This document shows, one piece after another, positions 33,361 through 41,129 of a stretch of DNA of 64,000 nt; the first letter of the stretch is position 1, and each line of letters starts with the position of its first letter. The notes beneath the pieces are model-generated. The model was not told the DNA's origin, searched no databases, and saw only the letters and a program-made list of their open reading frames with translations. Source of the stretch: Bog-366 sp964501985 (lineage in GTDB: Bacteria > Acidobacteriota > Terriglobia > UBA7540). The position numbers were made by a program, and so were the translations under genes. Location of the stretch: positions 1-64,000 of the forward strand of contig CAZCVY010000006.1 in the NCBI GenBank assembly GCA_964501985.1, given 5' to 3'.

Positions 33361-33366
33361 AAGACC

Positions 33367-33372
33367 TAATCT
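33367..33372 (-). promoter_or_regulatory. -10-like box seven bases before the hicA start
   Basis: On the minus strand TAGATT is followed by AGGTCTT and then the GTG start, so a transcript would begin close to the start codon. A TTGACC lies too near to be its -35. This resembles the leaderless arrangement of the mazF module. Confidence 0.35.
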
Positions 33373-33529
33373 ACCACAGGTCAAACGCGAGAGGCTTGTA
33401 CACCGAGTTTTCCGGTCTTTCCGAGCTTGAACGTCGCGCCGCCCTCTCGGGTGGTACTCGCCGCTTCCGTGCGGGCAGAGATAGCTTCCACCAATTACAC
33501 AGCGCAGTATATGACCACACCTTTGGGTT

Positions 33530-33648
33530 GTAGGGGCCTCCGGCGCTGGTCCGGTCCGAACGCCGTTCGGCCCTACATCGCGCGCAAGCATTGCGCGCAT
33601 TTTGCCGGATAGGGGCCCGAAGAGGGCAGGCACGAGGCCTGCCCCTAC
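33530..33648. repeat. compound palindromic element
   Basis: Bounded by GTAGGGGC (33530-33537) and GCCCCTAC (33641-33648). Inside are three hairpins: CCGAAC/GTTCGG (33556-33570), GCGCGCAA/TTGCGCGC (33580-33598) and GGGCAGGC/GCCTGCCC (33624-33644). No coding capacity; it fills the space between hicA and the DUF488 gene. Confidence 0.7.
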
Positions 33649-33673
33649 GATATGCGAGCGGCCTACTTCTGCC

Positions 33674-34060
33674 TCAAGACAATTCCGCCCCGCGTTCAGC
33701 GAGCAATTCCTTGAGAATGGAGCGGTGACACCGCTTTTCATTCTCGCAGTAGCAGCCCACGGAGAAGCTGGTCTGATGGGAAAGCGCTGCCAGCAGATCA
33801 AGCAGTCTGGCCGCCTCGGGCTTGTTCATCTCGCCGCGATATTTGCGCTCAAACTTCTTCCACGACGGCTCGTCCCGAGATCTGAGCGCAAACGCTACCA
33901 GCTCTGCGCTGGGGGCCAGAATAGGCAGCCACACGTCGTAGAAGGCGCGCTTGGCGAACTCCGTCTTCGGCACACCCCGCGGCGGTCTGCGCACCGTACC
34001 CAGGCGCAAGCCTTCGTTCGGTTTTCTCGGAGACCCGAGTCTTAATACCGCAATTGGCAT
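33674..34060 (-). CDS. DUF488-family protein
   Basis: 128 residues from ATG 34060 with AGGAGAA upstream; the frame is open further but lacks support. RLGSPRKPNEGLRLGTVRRPPRGVP is the DUF488 N-terminus, YDVWLPILAPS and WKKFERKYRGEM follow, and the C-terminus VGCYCENEKRCHRSILKELL carries the conserved Cys pair with CHRS. DUF488 proteins are widespread small proteins of unknown activity, possibly nucleic-acid related. Confidence 0.82.
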   Translation of the reverse strand: MPIAVLRLGSPRKPNEGLRLGTVRRPPRGVPKTEFAKRAFYDVWLPILAPSAELVAFALRSRDEPSWKKFERKYRGEMNKPEAARLLDLLAALSHQTSFSVGCYCENEKRCHRSILKELLAERGAELS

Positions 34061-34199
34061 GTGAGTTCTCCTTCCCTGACCAGCCACGTCCCAGCAAGCG
34101 TAGCACAGACCAGTGAGGTATACTTTGGGGCGCACGAAACGGGGGTGGCGCAGACCTGTTTTGCGGCGGTTTTGTGAGAACTCTCGAGGAGTCACACCG

Positions 34200-34655
34200 A
34201 TGGGTTTGTTGTTTTGTTTTTTGGGCGCGATTTCTTTTGGTCTTTTAGGGAGCGCGTTGAAGGCGGCGGAACGAAAGAAGGCGAACGCCGCGGGACTTAT
34301 CGTTTCCATGTATGCCTGGCCGGCATTGATCATGCTCGTGCGGTCTCTGCTTCTCAAATCGGGTGGTCACATTCCCGGCAAGGTGTGGGCGACGGCGGTC
34401 ATTCTGGGAATCGGTGCGGCTGTTGCGTCCTTAGCCTTTCAAGTGTCCATTAGCATTGGCAAGGTCACGGTGGGCTGGCTGATGATGAATCTGTCCTCCG
34501 GCGTTGCTGTCGTTGCTTCGATTTACGTGTATCACGAGAAGCTGACCCTTCTGAAAATTGTGGCGTTCGGTCTGGTAGTGGTTTCAATCCTTTTCCTCTG
34601 CTGGGGACAAGTGATGGAGAGGCGCACGGTCAGCGCCGCCACACAAGGAGAATGA
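34200..34655 (+). CDS. EamA/DMT-type transporter half protein 1
   Basis: 151 residues from ATG 34200, the first Met at the start of a membrane helix. Four or five helices are predicted, with VGWLMMNLSSGVAVVASIYVYHEKLTLLKIVAFGLVVVSILFL at the end, a DMT/EamA signature. It is half the size of a normal EamA exporter (10 helices), and the following gene supplies a similar half, so the two probably form a heterodimer like paired SMR proteins. The substrate is unknown. Confidence 0.7.
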   Translation: MGLLFCFLGAISFGLLGSALKAAERKKANAAGLIVSMYAWPALIMLVRSLLLKSGGHIPGKVWATAVILGIGAAVASLAFQVSISIGKVTVGWLMMNLSSGVAVVASIYVYHEKLTLLKIVAFGLVVVSILFLCWGQVMERRTVSAATQGE

Positions 34656-34662
34656 TCTTGTC

Positions 34663-35082
34663 ATGTGGTTTCTGCTGATGCTGGTGATGTTCCTGACCAA
34701 CGGAATGAGCGCATTCGGCCTGAAGATGATCGCGGCCTGGGGCCTTCCCGAGACCGTCAAATATCCCTATTTAGCCACGTGGTACGCAGGAGGCCTGGCG
34801 GCTATTGCCCTGCCCATGCTGCTCAAAGGCATGCGGGTCGGGAAGACGGAACTCTTTTGGGGAGCCGTGGCGGGAGCCCTGAGCGTCGGCGGACAGGTCG
34901 CCATGGCAGTGGCACTCGGTTCCGGCCTCCCTGGGCACGTGGTGTTTCCCATTGCGATCGGCGGCTCGATTGTCGTTGTGGCCCTGGCCGGGCGGCTGGT
35001 GTTCGGCGAACGCATGAATCGACACACCGTGGTGGGCGTGGCCCTGGGATCCATCGCCGTCGTTCTTCTGGGCGTGAGTTGA
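34663..35082 (+). CDS. EamA/DMT-type transporter half protein 2
   Basis: 139 residues, 7 bp after half protein 1. Four or five helices are predicted: MLVMFLTNGMSAFGLKMIAAWGL at the start, and HVVFPIAIGGSIVVVALAGRLVFGERMNRHTVVGVALGSIAVVLL at the end, with the typical GER motif before the last helix. Probably the partner of the preceding gene in one exporter. Confidence 0.7.
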   Translation: MWFLLMLVMFLTNGMSAFGLKMIAAWGLPETVKYPYLATWYAGGLAAIALPMLLKGMRVGKTELFWGAVAGALSVGGQVAMAVALGSGLPGHVVFPIAIGGSIVVVALAGRLVFGERMNRHTVVGVALGSIAVVLLGVS

Positions 35083-35142
35083 AGTTACCGGGCCGGCAGG
35101 AAAGTGCCGCGGATCTACGCAACAGGTCCGCGCTACTCCGTG

Positions 35143-35991
35143 CTACTTGCCGGTGAGCCACTCCGCTTTGACTTCCTCGATTACCTCCTTGGCTGCCTGC
35201 TCAACCTGCTTGGCTCCCCAGTTGGGATCGGAGTGGGCCCGCGGGTCGTGCTCTTCGCGCACGGTGTGGTCCGGCGTCGGCACGCAATCGAAGGTCTCAC
35301 CATCCACGATGGCATAATCCACATTGCGCAGATTGCCCGTGGCGGGAAGCCGCGAAAGATCGACCGAGCCCGGCCACGTCGCTTCGAGCATTGACGTCTC
35401 CGCCGCGTCCGCGTGGCCGATGGCCCCGGCGATCAGCGACCGCGGGAATCCGGGGTAAACCCACCGAACCCGCCGCGGTGTGTGTCCGTCGTTGAATTCG
35501 CGGCAGAGCCGGTCCAGCACCGCCCGTTGGTTATTGGCTCCATGCCCGTTCACAATGAGCACCCGACGGAAGCCCATGCGCGCAAACAGAATGTGGAGGG
35601 CGTCGCGCACGACGGCGGCAAATATCTCCTCGCGAAAATAGGCACTGGCCACTACGTTTTTGGGAAAATCCATTCCTTCAATAAAGGCGTCGCGGTCAAA
35701 TCCCAACGACTCCAGCATGTCGGGTCCGCGCTCGCGCTCCGTCCCCACAAAAAGCGGCGGGAAATAAGGGCACTGAAGTTCATAAGCCAGACGGCGAGCG
35801 AACGCGTGCGCCAGCAGATTATCGCAGCCCATCGCCAGGTGAGGCCCGTGCCACTCCAGAGGAGCGACCGGCAGAAGCACCAGGCCGTTGCGTTCGCGGG
35901 CGGCAACAACTTCGTGGGGGAATAAGTAGGCCATGTTCCAGTCCCCCTGCTCGATGGGACGTTTGGTCCGGGTTACGCTAGCGTCAGCCAT
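35143..35991 (-). CDS. creatininase-family metal-dependent amidohydrolase
   Basis: 282 residues from ATG 35991, preceded by AAGGAGGGAG. Conserved elements are LLPVAPLEWHGPHLAMGCDNLLA (metal-binding Glu, His and Asp), VLIVNGHGANNQ and GHADAAETSMLEA with a further metal-binding Glu. Members hydrolyse cyclic amides such as creatinine or formamidopyrimidines (MftE in mycofactocin, FAPy deformylase). The adjacent same-strand radical SAM gene prompted a check for a mycofactocin locus, but mftA, mftB and mftC partners are not visible. Confidence 0.82.
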   Translation of the reverse strand: MADASVTRTKRPIEQGDWNMAYLFPHEVVAARERNGLVLLPVAPLEWHGPHLAMGCDNLLAHAFARRLAYELQCPYFPPLFVGTERERGPDMLESLGFDRDAFIEGMDFPKNVVASAYFREEIFAAVVRDALHILFARMGFRRVLIVNGHGANNQRAVLDRLCREFNDGHTPRRVRWVYPGFPRSLIAGAIGHADAAETSMLEATWPGSVDLSRLPATGNLRNVDYAIVDGETFDCVPTPDHTVREEHDPRAHSDPNWGAKQVEQAAKEVIEEVKAEWLTGK

Positions 35992-36130
35992 TTCTCCCTC
36001 CTTAGATATGCAACACTCACAAGTTGGTTGAGCCACATCGTCTCGCGTTCTGAGCATCGACAGCGTTTGATCTGCCCGCATAACCTACATCCGTCTTCGG
36101 TTGGAGTGCAAGAGTGATGTGGACGGGGGC

Positions 36131-36193
36131 GATTTGACGTAGCGGCGAGTTCACCTCGCCATGGGGCGGCGTGAAGCCGCCCTACGTCAAATC
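36131..36193. repeat. cruciform-type palindromic element
   Basis: Outer arms GATTTGACGTAG (36131-36142) and CTACGTCAAATC (36182-36193) are perfect reverse complements. Between them are two smaller hairpins, GGCGAG/CTCGCC and GGCGGC/GCCGCC. Folded, it makes a three-way junction. It lies between the creatininase and radical SAM genes. Confidence 0.8.
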
Positions 36194-36236
36194 AACACGC
36201 GACTATGTTGGCTGGATTGTGGACGTAGTCAGGACG

Positions 36237-37208
36237 TCAGGCGGTCTCGCCGGCCAGCCGCTCGCCGAATCGTCGAGAGGCGGTGAAGACCGCGCCAATC
36301 TGGACCAATCCCGCCAGCTTGTATTTTGCGAAGGAGGCGAGCCCGGCCGAGGCGATGCAGCCGCACTCGCTACACACGGGATTGCCGCCAAACTGGCAAG
36401 GGGTGATCGGGGTTGTGAAGTCAGACGAAACACAAGCCGTTGTTTGGGCGAAAATGCATTCCTGGGGTGACGCGGGCGGGTCCTGAAATCCTTTCAGGAT
36501 GCGGTCGCCCATTTCCATGAGCGGGAAGATCCGGCGGAGGCGGCGAAGCTCCTCCAGCACTCGGGCACGATCCTGCGGAGTCAGACGCTCTTCGCTCACC
36601 TCGCCGTGCTGGGGCGTGTACAGACTGAACCAAATCTTCCTCACTTCCTTCCGCTGCGACCAGAAAGTTGCAAATTCTTCCAGGTAACCCGGGCGTTGAA
36701 CAATCTGCCGGGTGATCGTGCAGTGCACGTTGATCCGATGCCCGGCAATGTGCTTCAGGATGCGATCGTAAGTGGCAGGCGCGCGGCGGCGATCGTGTTC
36801 GGGCTGAAGGCCGTCAATCGAAACGGCAAGGTACAGGTTGGAAAGACTATGCCACGACTCGGGGATGGGCCGAACCGCGCTGGTGACCAGCATCACCTCT
36901 ATGCCCATGGCTTCCAGTTTGGGGAGCAATTGCTCGAGCTCGCGGTAGCGAACCAGCGGCTCACCCCCCACAATGGAGACGTGCAACGGGCGATAGCGGC
37001 GAACCAACGCCAGGACTCCGGCCACTAGGGCTTCCCCTTTGGCGTCGCGGAGCTCCCGAAGTGTAGTTGAGCCCCCGAGATGGTCCGGGCCATAGGCATA
37101 ACACCCGGGACATTGCAGGGGGCATTCTTTGGTGATCTCGATCGACAAAAACGGCTTCTGGCCCTGTAGGATACGGCCCCAGGCCGGGATCAGATCAACT
37201 GTCTTCAT
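36237..37208 (-). CDS. radical SAM protein
   Basis: 323 residues from ATG 37208 with GGGAGGAAG upstream; the open frame extends 37 codons further without a binding site. The cluster motif is CPLQCPGC within FLSIEITKECPLQCPGCYAYGPDHLGG. SIVGGEPLVRY supplies the GGEP motif and YLAVSIDGLQPEHD the next strand. A C-terminal group of Cys (CIFAQTTACVSS, then CQFGGNPVCSECGCIAS) suggests an auxiliary iron-sulfur cluster. The substrate is unknown. It is on the same strand as the creatininase gene, 245 bp upstream of it. Confidence 0.8.
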   Translation of the reverse strand: MKTVDLIPAWGRILQGQKPFLSIEITKECPLQCPGCYAYGPDHLGGSTTLRELRDAKGEALVAGVLALVRRYRPLHVSIVGGEPLVRYRELEQLLPKLEAMGIEVMLVTSAVRPIPESWHSLSNLYLAVSIDGLQPEHDRRRAPATYDRILKHIAGHRINVHCTITRQIVQRPGYLEEFATFWSQRKEVRKIWFSLYTPQHGEVSEERLTPQDRARVLEELRRLRRIFPLMEMGDRILKGFQDPPASPQECIFAQTTACVSSDFTTPITPCQFGGNPVCSECGCIASAGLASFAKYKLAGLVQIGAVFTASRRFGERLAGETA

Positions 37209-37372
37209 TCTTCCTCCCTTTCTACCCGAGGCCCCGGATGGCAGAGTCCGGTGAAAACTCAATGGAAACCCGCGATGCCGCCAAAACAGACACAGCACCG
37301 CTGGGCCAGCAACCGCCACAGTGACATTTAGTCTTTTAGATTACATGTATCGGCATTAAGTTGCTAGAAATC

Positions 37373-38320
37373 TTAGTTTTGGTGCGGAAGGTCTGCCTTT
37401 GGCAAGGCGTCCGCGAGGAGCAACGCAGCCCCACTGAAGACCAAAGTGTCCACAAAATAGTTCAGCTCGTTGCCGATATCGGAGGGATTAGCGACCAAGG
37501 TCGGGAGGTAAACAAACATGATCAGAAGGAAGATCACGATGCCCAAAACCGTTGCCGCCAATCGCGCCTTCTTCATGGCCATGATGCTAACCCCAGCGGC
37601 AAACAGCACGGCGCCTACAAAATAGGACCACAGAAGGCGCCCTGGAACCCACGCGAGTGTGACCTTTCCCAAAGGAATCCCAGGTATGAACTCGGGGTGC
37701 AGAAAGTGCTCCACGCTGAAAAACACACAGGGTATCCCGATGAAAAAACGCCCAACTGTCACGAGCCACGGCAGGCCGGGCCCGCGCCCTTCCCGCGCAT
37801 AAGCCCCCGCAAACGCGAAGGCGCCGCCGCTGAAGGAGATATCTCTTAGAGCCACGGCCTACATGAATCGATCCCCGGGGTTAGCCACGACGTTGGGAAT
37901 GTGGATCAATGCCGCGAACAGAAAGAGCATGATTCCCAAAAGCGTGGCCGCCGAAGACGCCAGCCGGTTAACGATGATGGCAAGAGCGGCAGCGAAGAGC
38001 GCAACACCCACAAGGTAGACCCAGAACCGCGGCGCAGGCATCCAGGTGGGCACAGCGAATACGATGAACCGGGTGGCGGTGAAGTGCTCGGCGCTGAAGA
38101 CGGCCATCGGGAGGGTATAGAACAACCGGCCAAACGGCATGACCTTGTCGAGCCCCTGCGCATGCGGCACCTCGCGGACGACCATGATCAGGCCGATCAC
38201 AAGAAGCGCCACTCCCGCGAACCACGGCCAGAACACCGGGCCCGGAATCGACAAGGCCAGCAGCGCGACGGGAGCGCGGCCAAGAGCGAGTTGCTCGAAA
38301 CCGCCGTTCAGTATCCGCAT
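37373..38320 (-). pseudogene. DoxX-like duplicated membrane protein interrupted by an in-frame TAG
   Basis: From ATG 38320 (AGAGGAAT upstream) the frame codes for about 315 residues, with one TAG at 37859-37861. The protein is an internal duplication: GRLFYTLPMAVFSAEHF, then FWVYLVGVALFAAALAIIV and HIPNVVANPGD in the first half; GRFFIGIPCVFFSVEHF, LLWSYFVGAVLFAAGVSIM and YLPTLVANPSD in the second. The TAG falls before the last helix of the first repeat (RFM stop AVALRDISFSGGAFAF), so splitting into two genes would cut a repeat unit. Most likely a Trp TGG mutated to TAG. A GTG directly after the stop could restart translation. Confidence 0.7.
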
Positions 38321-38426
38321 GCGATTCCTCTTAATCCGCTCGAATCCACGAGTCAGTCTCTCGCAAGGAGTGGTCGGCTGCAATACCCACTTGAGCTAAC
38401 TTTGTTATGACCACTATGATGGAATC

Positions 38427-39880
38427 ATGAGAAAGGCAGCCGGCTGGTTATCGCCGCTTATTGCCATCGATCGCGCGCGGGGAACTCCCCTGCACGCGCA
38501 AATCTACGAGGCTTTCCGCGCGGCGATTGTTGCACGAAATCTGCGGGCCGGCGAGCGCATTCCGTCTACGCGGGCGCTCGCGTTGGAGTTGCGGATTTCG
38601 CGCATTCCGGCCTTGAACGCCTATGCCCAACTTCTGGCGGAGGGCTACTTCGAGAGCCGCGTGGGAGGGGGGACATTCGTGTGCAGTTCCCTTCCTGATC
38701 CTCCGGCGCCGGCGGAAAATCGCGCTGCTGCCGTGGAGAGGACCCGCCACGCCACCCCCTATTGCGCGCCGTTCTTCGCTTCTCCCGCGCTATCAGCGGC
38801 CTCCCAGGATGCGAGGATGCGGGCCATTCAATGTCAGCCAGCCGGCCATGGAAGCCTTTCCGTTTCCGGTGTGGTCAAAGGTCGTCGCGCGCCATTGCCG
38901 CAACCTAGGTCCGAGCGCTCTCCAATATGGCGATCCGATGGGGCTCATCGAATTGCGTGAGGCAATCGGTGGGTATCTCCGAGCGGCGCGTGCGGTTCGG
39001 TGCGAGACGGCGCAGATCATGATCACGAGCGGCTCCCAGCAGGCGCTGGATACTGCCACCCGCGTTCTTCTGGAGGCGGGAAGCCCTGTGTGGGTGGAGG
39101 AGCCGGGGTATTGGCTTTCGCGACAGATTCTAGCGTCGGCGGGTTGCCGGCTGGTGCCGGTCGCGGTGGATTGCAAGGGGTTGAACGTGTCCGAGGGCAT
39201 TAAGCGGTGCCGCCGAGCCCGTGCCGCCTACGTGGCGCCTTCCCACCAGTACCCGCTCGGGGCGACGCCTGCAATTGCTGGATTGGGCGCAGAGCTCGCG
39301 GTCCTGGATCGTTGAAGACGACTACGACAGCGAGTTCCGCTTCGACCGTCATCCTCGGCCGTCGCTTCAGTGCCTCGACCGAACCTCACGGGTGATTTAC
39401 ATAGGGACGTTCAGCAAAGTCTTGTTTCCTTCGCTGCGGATTGGTTACGTGGTCATTCCTACCGCCCTCGTCGATAGTTTTGTCTCCATCCGCCACTCCA
39501 TGGATGTTAGCCCGCCACATCTCACGCAAGCCGTGCTCGCTGATTTCATTAACGAGGGACATTTCTCGCGCCACCTGCGACGGATGCGGATTGCGCACGG
39601 CGAGCGCCGCAGGACCCTGGTGGATTGCCTCCGGGAGGAAATCGGTGTCATCCTGGAAGTGCACGTCGCCGAGGCCGGCCTGCACGTCGCGGTAACACAG
39701 CCGAGGGGATACCGCGACCGTTCCATTGCCGCCCGCGCCGCGCAACAAAACCTCTTGCTGTGGCCGCTCTCGCCGACGTACTTGGGCCCGGCGTCGCGCG
39801 AAGGGTTTATTCTGGGGTTAGTTGGAATCACGATAGCAGAAATCCTCCCCGCCGTGCGCCGGCTCCGCGAGGTGCTTTGA
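38427..39880 (+). pseudogene. MocR/PdxR-type GntR regulator with two frameshifts
   Basis: The N-terminal GntR winged helix is in one frame (IYEAFRAAIVARNLRAGERIPSTRALALELRIS). The middle aminotransferase-like part is in a second frame from about 38815 (AFPFPVWSKVVARH, YGDPMGLIELREAIGGYL, MITSGSQQALD, THQ-like PSHQYPLGAT). The rest is in a third frame from about 39265 (LQLLDWA, WIVEDDYDSEFRFD, YIGTFSKVLFPSLRIGYVV with the PLP Lys). Together they cover a full MocR protein of about 480 residues. Two frameshifts make it non-functional unless they are assembly errors. Confidence 0.85.
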
Positions 39881-39922
39881 GAGCGCCCACCGAATTGTTT
39901 GCCCCTTGATTTATTCAGTAGA

Positions 39923-39949
39923 CAATCTACTACCTCAGGTGGTAGATTG
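39923..39949 (+). promoter_or_regulatory. PadR operator: 12-bp inverted repeat
   Basis: CAATCTACTACC (39923-39934), three bases, GGTGGTAGATTG (39938-39949); 11 of 12 positions pair. It ends nine bases before the padR-like ATG at 39959, where a repressor would block transcription start. Confidence 0.7.
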
Positions 39950-39958
39950 CCTGCCACC

Positions 39959-40321
39959 ATGACGAAGCAAATCCCGGGAAACCGCATCGAACTTGTTTAT
40001 GGCTCGCTCGACATGCTGATTCTGCGCACGTTACTGTGGGGGCCCACGCACGGACACGGCATTGCCAAATCCATTGAGCGTTTGTCGGATGAGACTCTAC
40101 GAGTGGAGCACGGGTCGCTCTACCCCGCCCTCCAGCGACTCCAACAGGAAGGTTGGATTTCCGCCGATTGGGGCGTTTCTAAAAACAAACAGCGGGCCAA
40201 GTATTATCGCTTGACCGCAGCGGGGCGCCGGCAATTAGTGGCCGAAACGTCGCGCTGGGAGCGGTTTGTACGAGCCATTACCGGTGTTCTGCGGCCCGCC
40301 GAGTCCGAGGAAGGGCAGTGA
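39959..40321 (+). CDS. PadR-family transcriptional regulator
   Basis: 120 residues from ATG 39959, chosen because the PadR fold begins within a few residues: LVYGSLDMLILRTLLWGPTHGHGIAKSIERLS, EHGSLYPALQRLQQEGWIS, AKYYRLTAAGRRQLVAETSRWERF. Unlike the copy at 15036, no permease gene follows; a YdeI-like gene does. Either its permease partner has been lost or it regulates a distant target. The upstream 12-bp inverted repeat is its probable operator. Confidence 0.9.
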   Translation: MTKQIPGNRIELVYGSLDMLILRTLLWGPTHGHGIAKSIERLSDETLRVEHGSLYPALQRLQQEGWISADWGVSKNKQRAKYYRLTAAGRRQLVAETSRWERFVRAITGVLRPAESEEGQ

Positions 40322-40391
40322 TTGATTGACGATCTTCGATCGAAGGTCTCCGTCGCGAACGGATGGACGATGGTCGATTGGCATTCGATTG

Positions 40392-40958
40392 GTGGATTCG
40401 AAAACTTTGGAAACACTTGACGCACGAACTCCTGAGGAGTGGCGGAGGTGGTTGGCTGATCATCACGCCGCCCGATCTGAAGTGTGGCTAGTTTTTTACA
40501 AACAGCACACTGGGCAGGCGTCAATCGATTATGAGGATGCCGTGGATGAAGCACTGTGCTTCGGATGGGTCGATAGTCTCATCAGGCGCCTCGACGACGC
40601 GCGTTACGCCCGCAAATTCACCCCGCGAAAACCTGACAGCAGGTGGTCGACCGCAAATCGCAAACGTTATGCGCAGCTAAAGGCAAGCGGGCGATTAATG
40701 GCGGCGGGACTGAACCGGCCGCCGACGGATCGAAGCGGTGACGCACCCAGGCCGTCGCTCGCAAAGATACCACGTTACATTCAGGAAGCGCTTGCGGGTA
40801 ATCCGCCAGCCTGGAACTTTTTCGAGAGCCTTGCGCCGTCCTACCGGCGACTCTATATCGGCTGGATCGATTCGGCTAAACATCAGGAAACCAAAACGAG
40901 GCGGCTGGCTGAGGCCGTCCGCCTGCTTGCGGCCGGCAAGAAGTTGGGACTCAAGTGA
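40392..40958 (+). CDS. YdeI/OmpD-associated family protein
   Basis: 188 residues from GTG 40392; the frame is open from a TTG at 40326, but homologues start near here. It contains TPEEWRRWLADHHAARSEVWLVFYK, YEDAVDEALCFGWVDSLIRRLDDARYARKFTPRK and a C-terminal helical part (FFESLAPSYRRLYIGWIDSAKHQETKTRRLAEAVRLLAAG). This is the YdeI family. Proposed roles include resistance to peptides and bacteriocins. Its stop is followed at once by a 7-bp repeat array. Confidence 0.8.
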   Translation: MDSKTLETLDARTPEEWRRWLADHHAARSEVWLVFYKQHTGQASIDYEDAVDEALCFGWVDSLIRRLDDARYARKFTPRKPDSRWSTANRKRYAQLKASGRLMAAGLNRPPTDRSGDAPRPSLAKIPRYIQEALAGNPPAWNFFESLAPSYRRLYIGWIDSAKHQETKTRRLAEAVRLLAAGKKLGLK

Positions 40959-41074
40959 GGTACGGAATACGGGATACGGGGCACGGGAATCGCTGTTAGC
41001 TGTGAGCTGTTACCTCTGCGCTGTGGGCTCGCCAACCTTTTTTCCTGAAAAATGATAACTCAGGACTGAAGACT
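40959..41074. repeat. 7-bp tandem arrays after the YdeI stop
   Basis: Ten consecutive heptamers from the base after the TGA: GGTACGG, AATACGG, GATACGG, GGCACGG, GAATCGC, TGTTAGC, TGTGAGC, TGTTACC, TCTGCGC, TGTGGGC (40959-41028). The composition changes from a xxxACGG class to a TGTxxGC class without breaking register. A short opposite-type run (GATAACT, CAGGACT, GAAGACT) lies near 41054-41074. Confidence 0.82.
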
Positions 41075-41129
41075 CCCCCGCTGTGTTAGAATCCGCTGTC
41101 GCAATCTTATCTCTTAACCAGGAGGAGTT

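Noticed and set aside
35143..37208. Mycofactocin-type locus (creatininase plus radical SAM)
   Set aside because: No precursor peptide, MftB-like or MftC-like partner is visible, and the radical SAM protein's Cys pattern differs.
4979..37861. Reassigned TAG codon in this organism
   Set aside because: Many clearly complete genes here end at TAG (for example at 13793, 23539, 29899, 32775 and 46950), so TAG is an ordinary stop.
37373..38320. Two separate adjacent membrane protein genes
   Set aside because: The boundary cuts within the first internal repeat and both parts share one frame with only a TAG between them, so a single interrupted gene is the better model.
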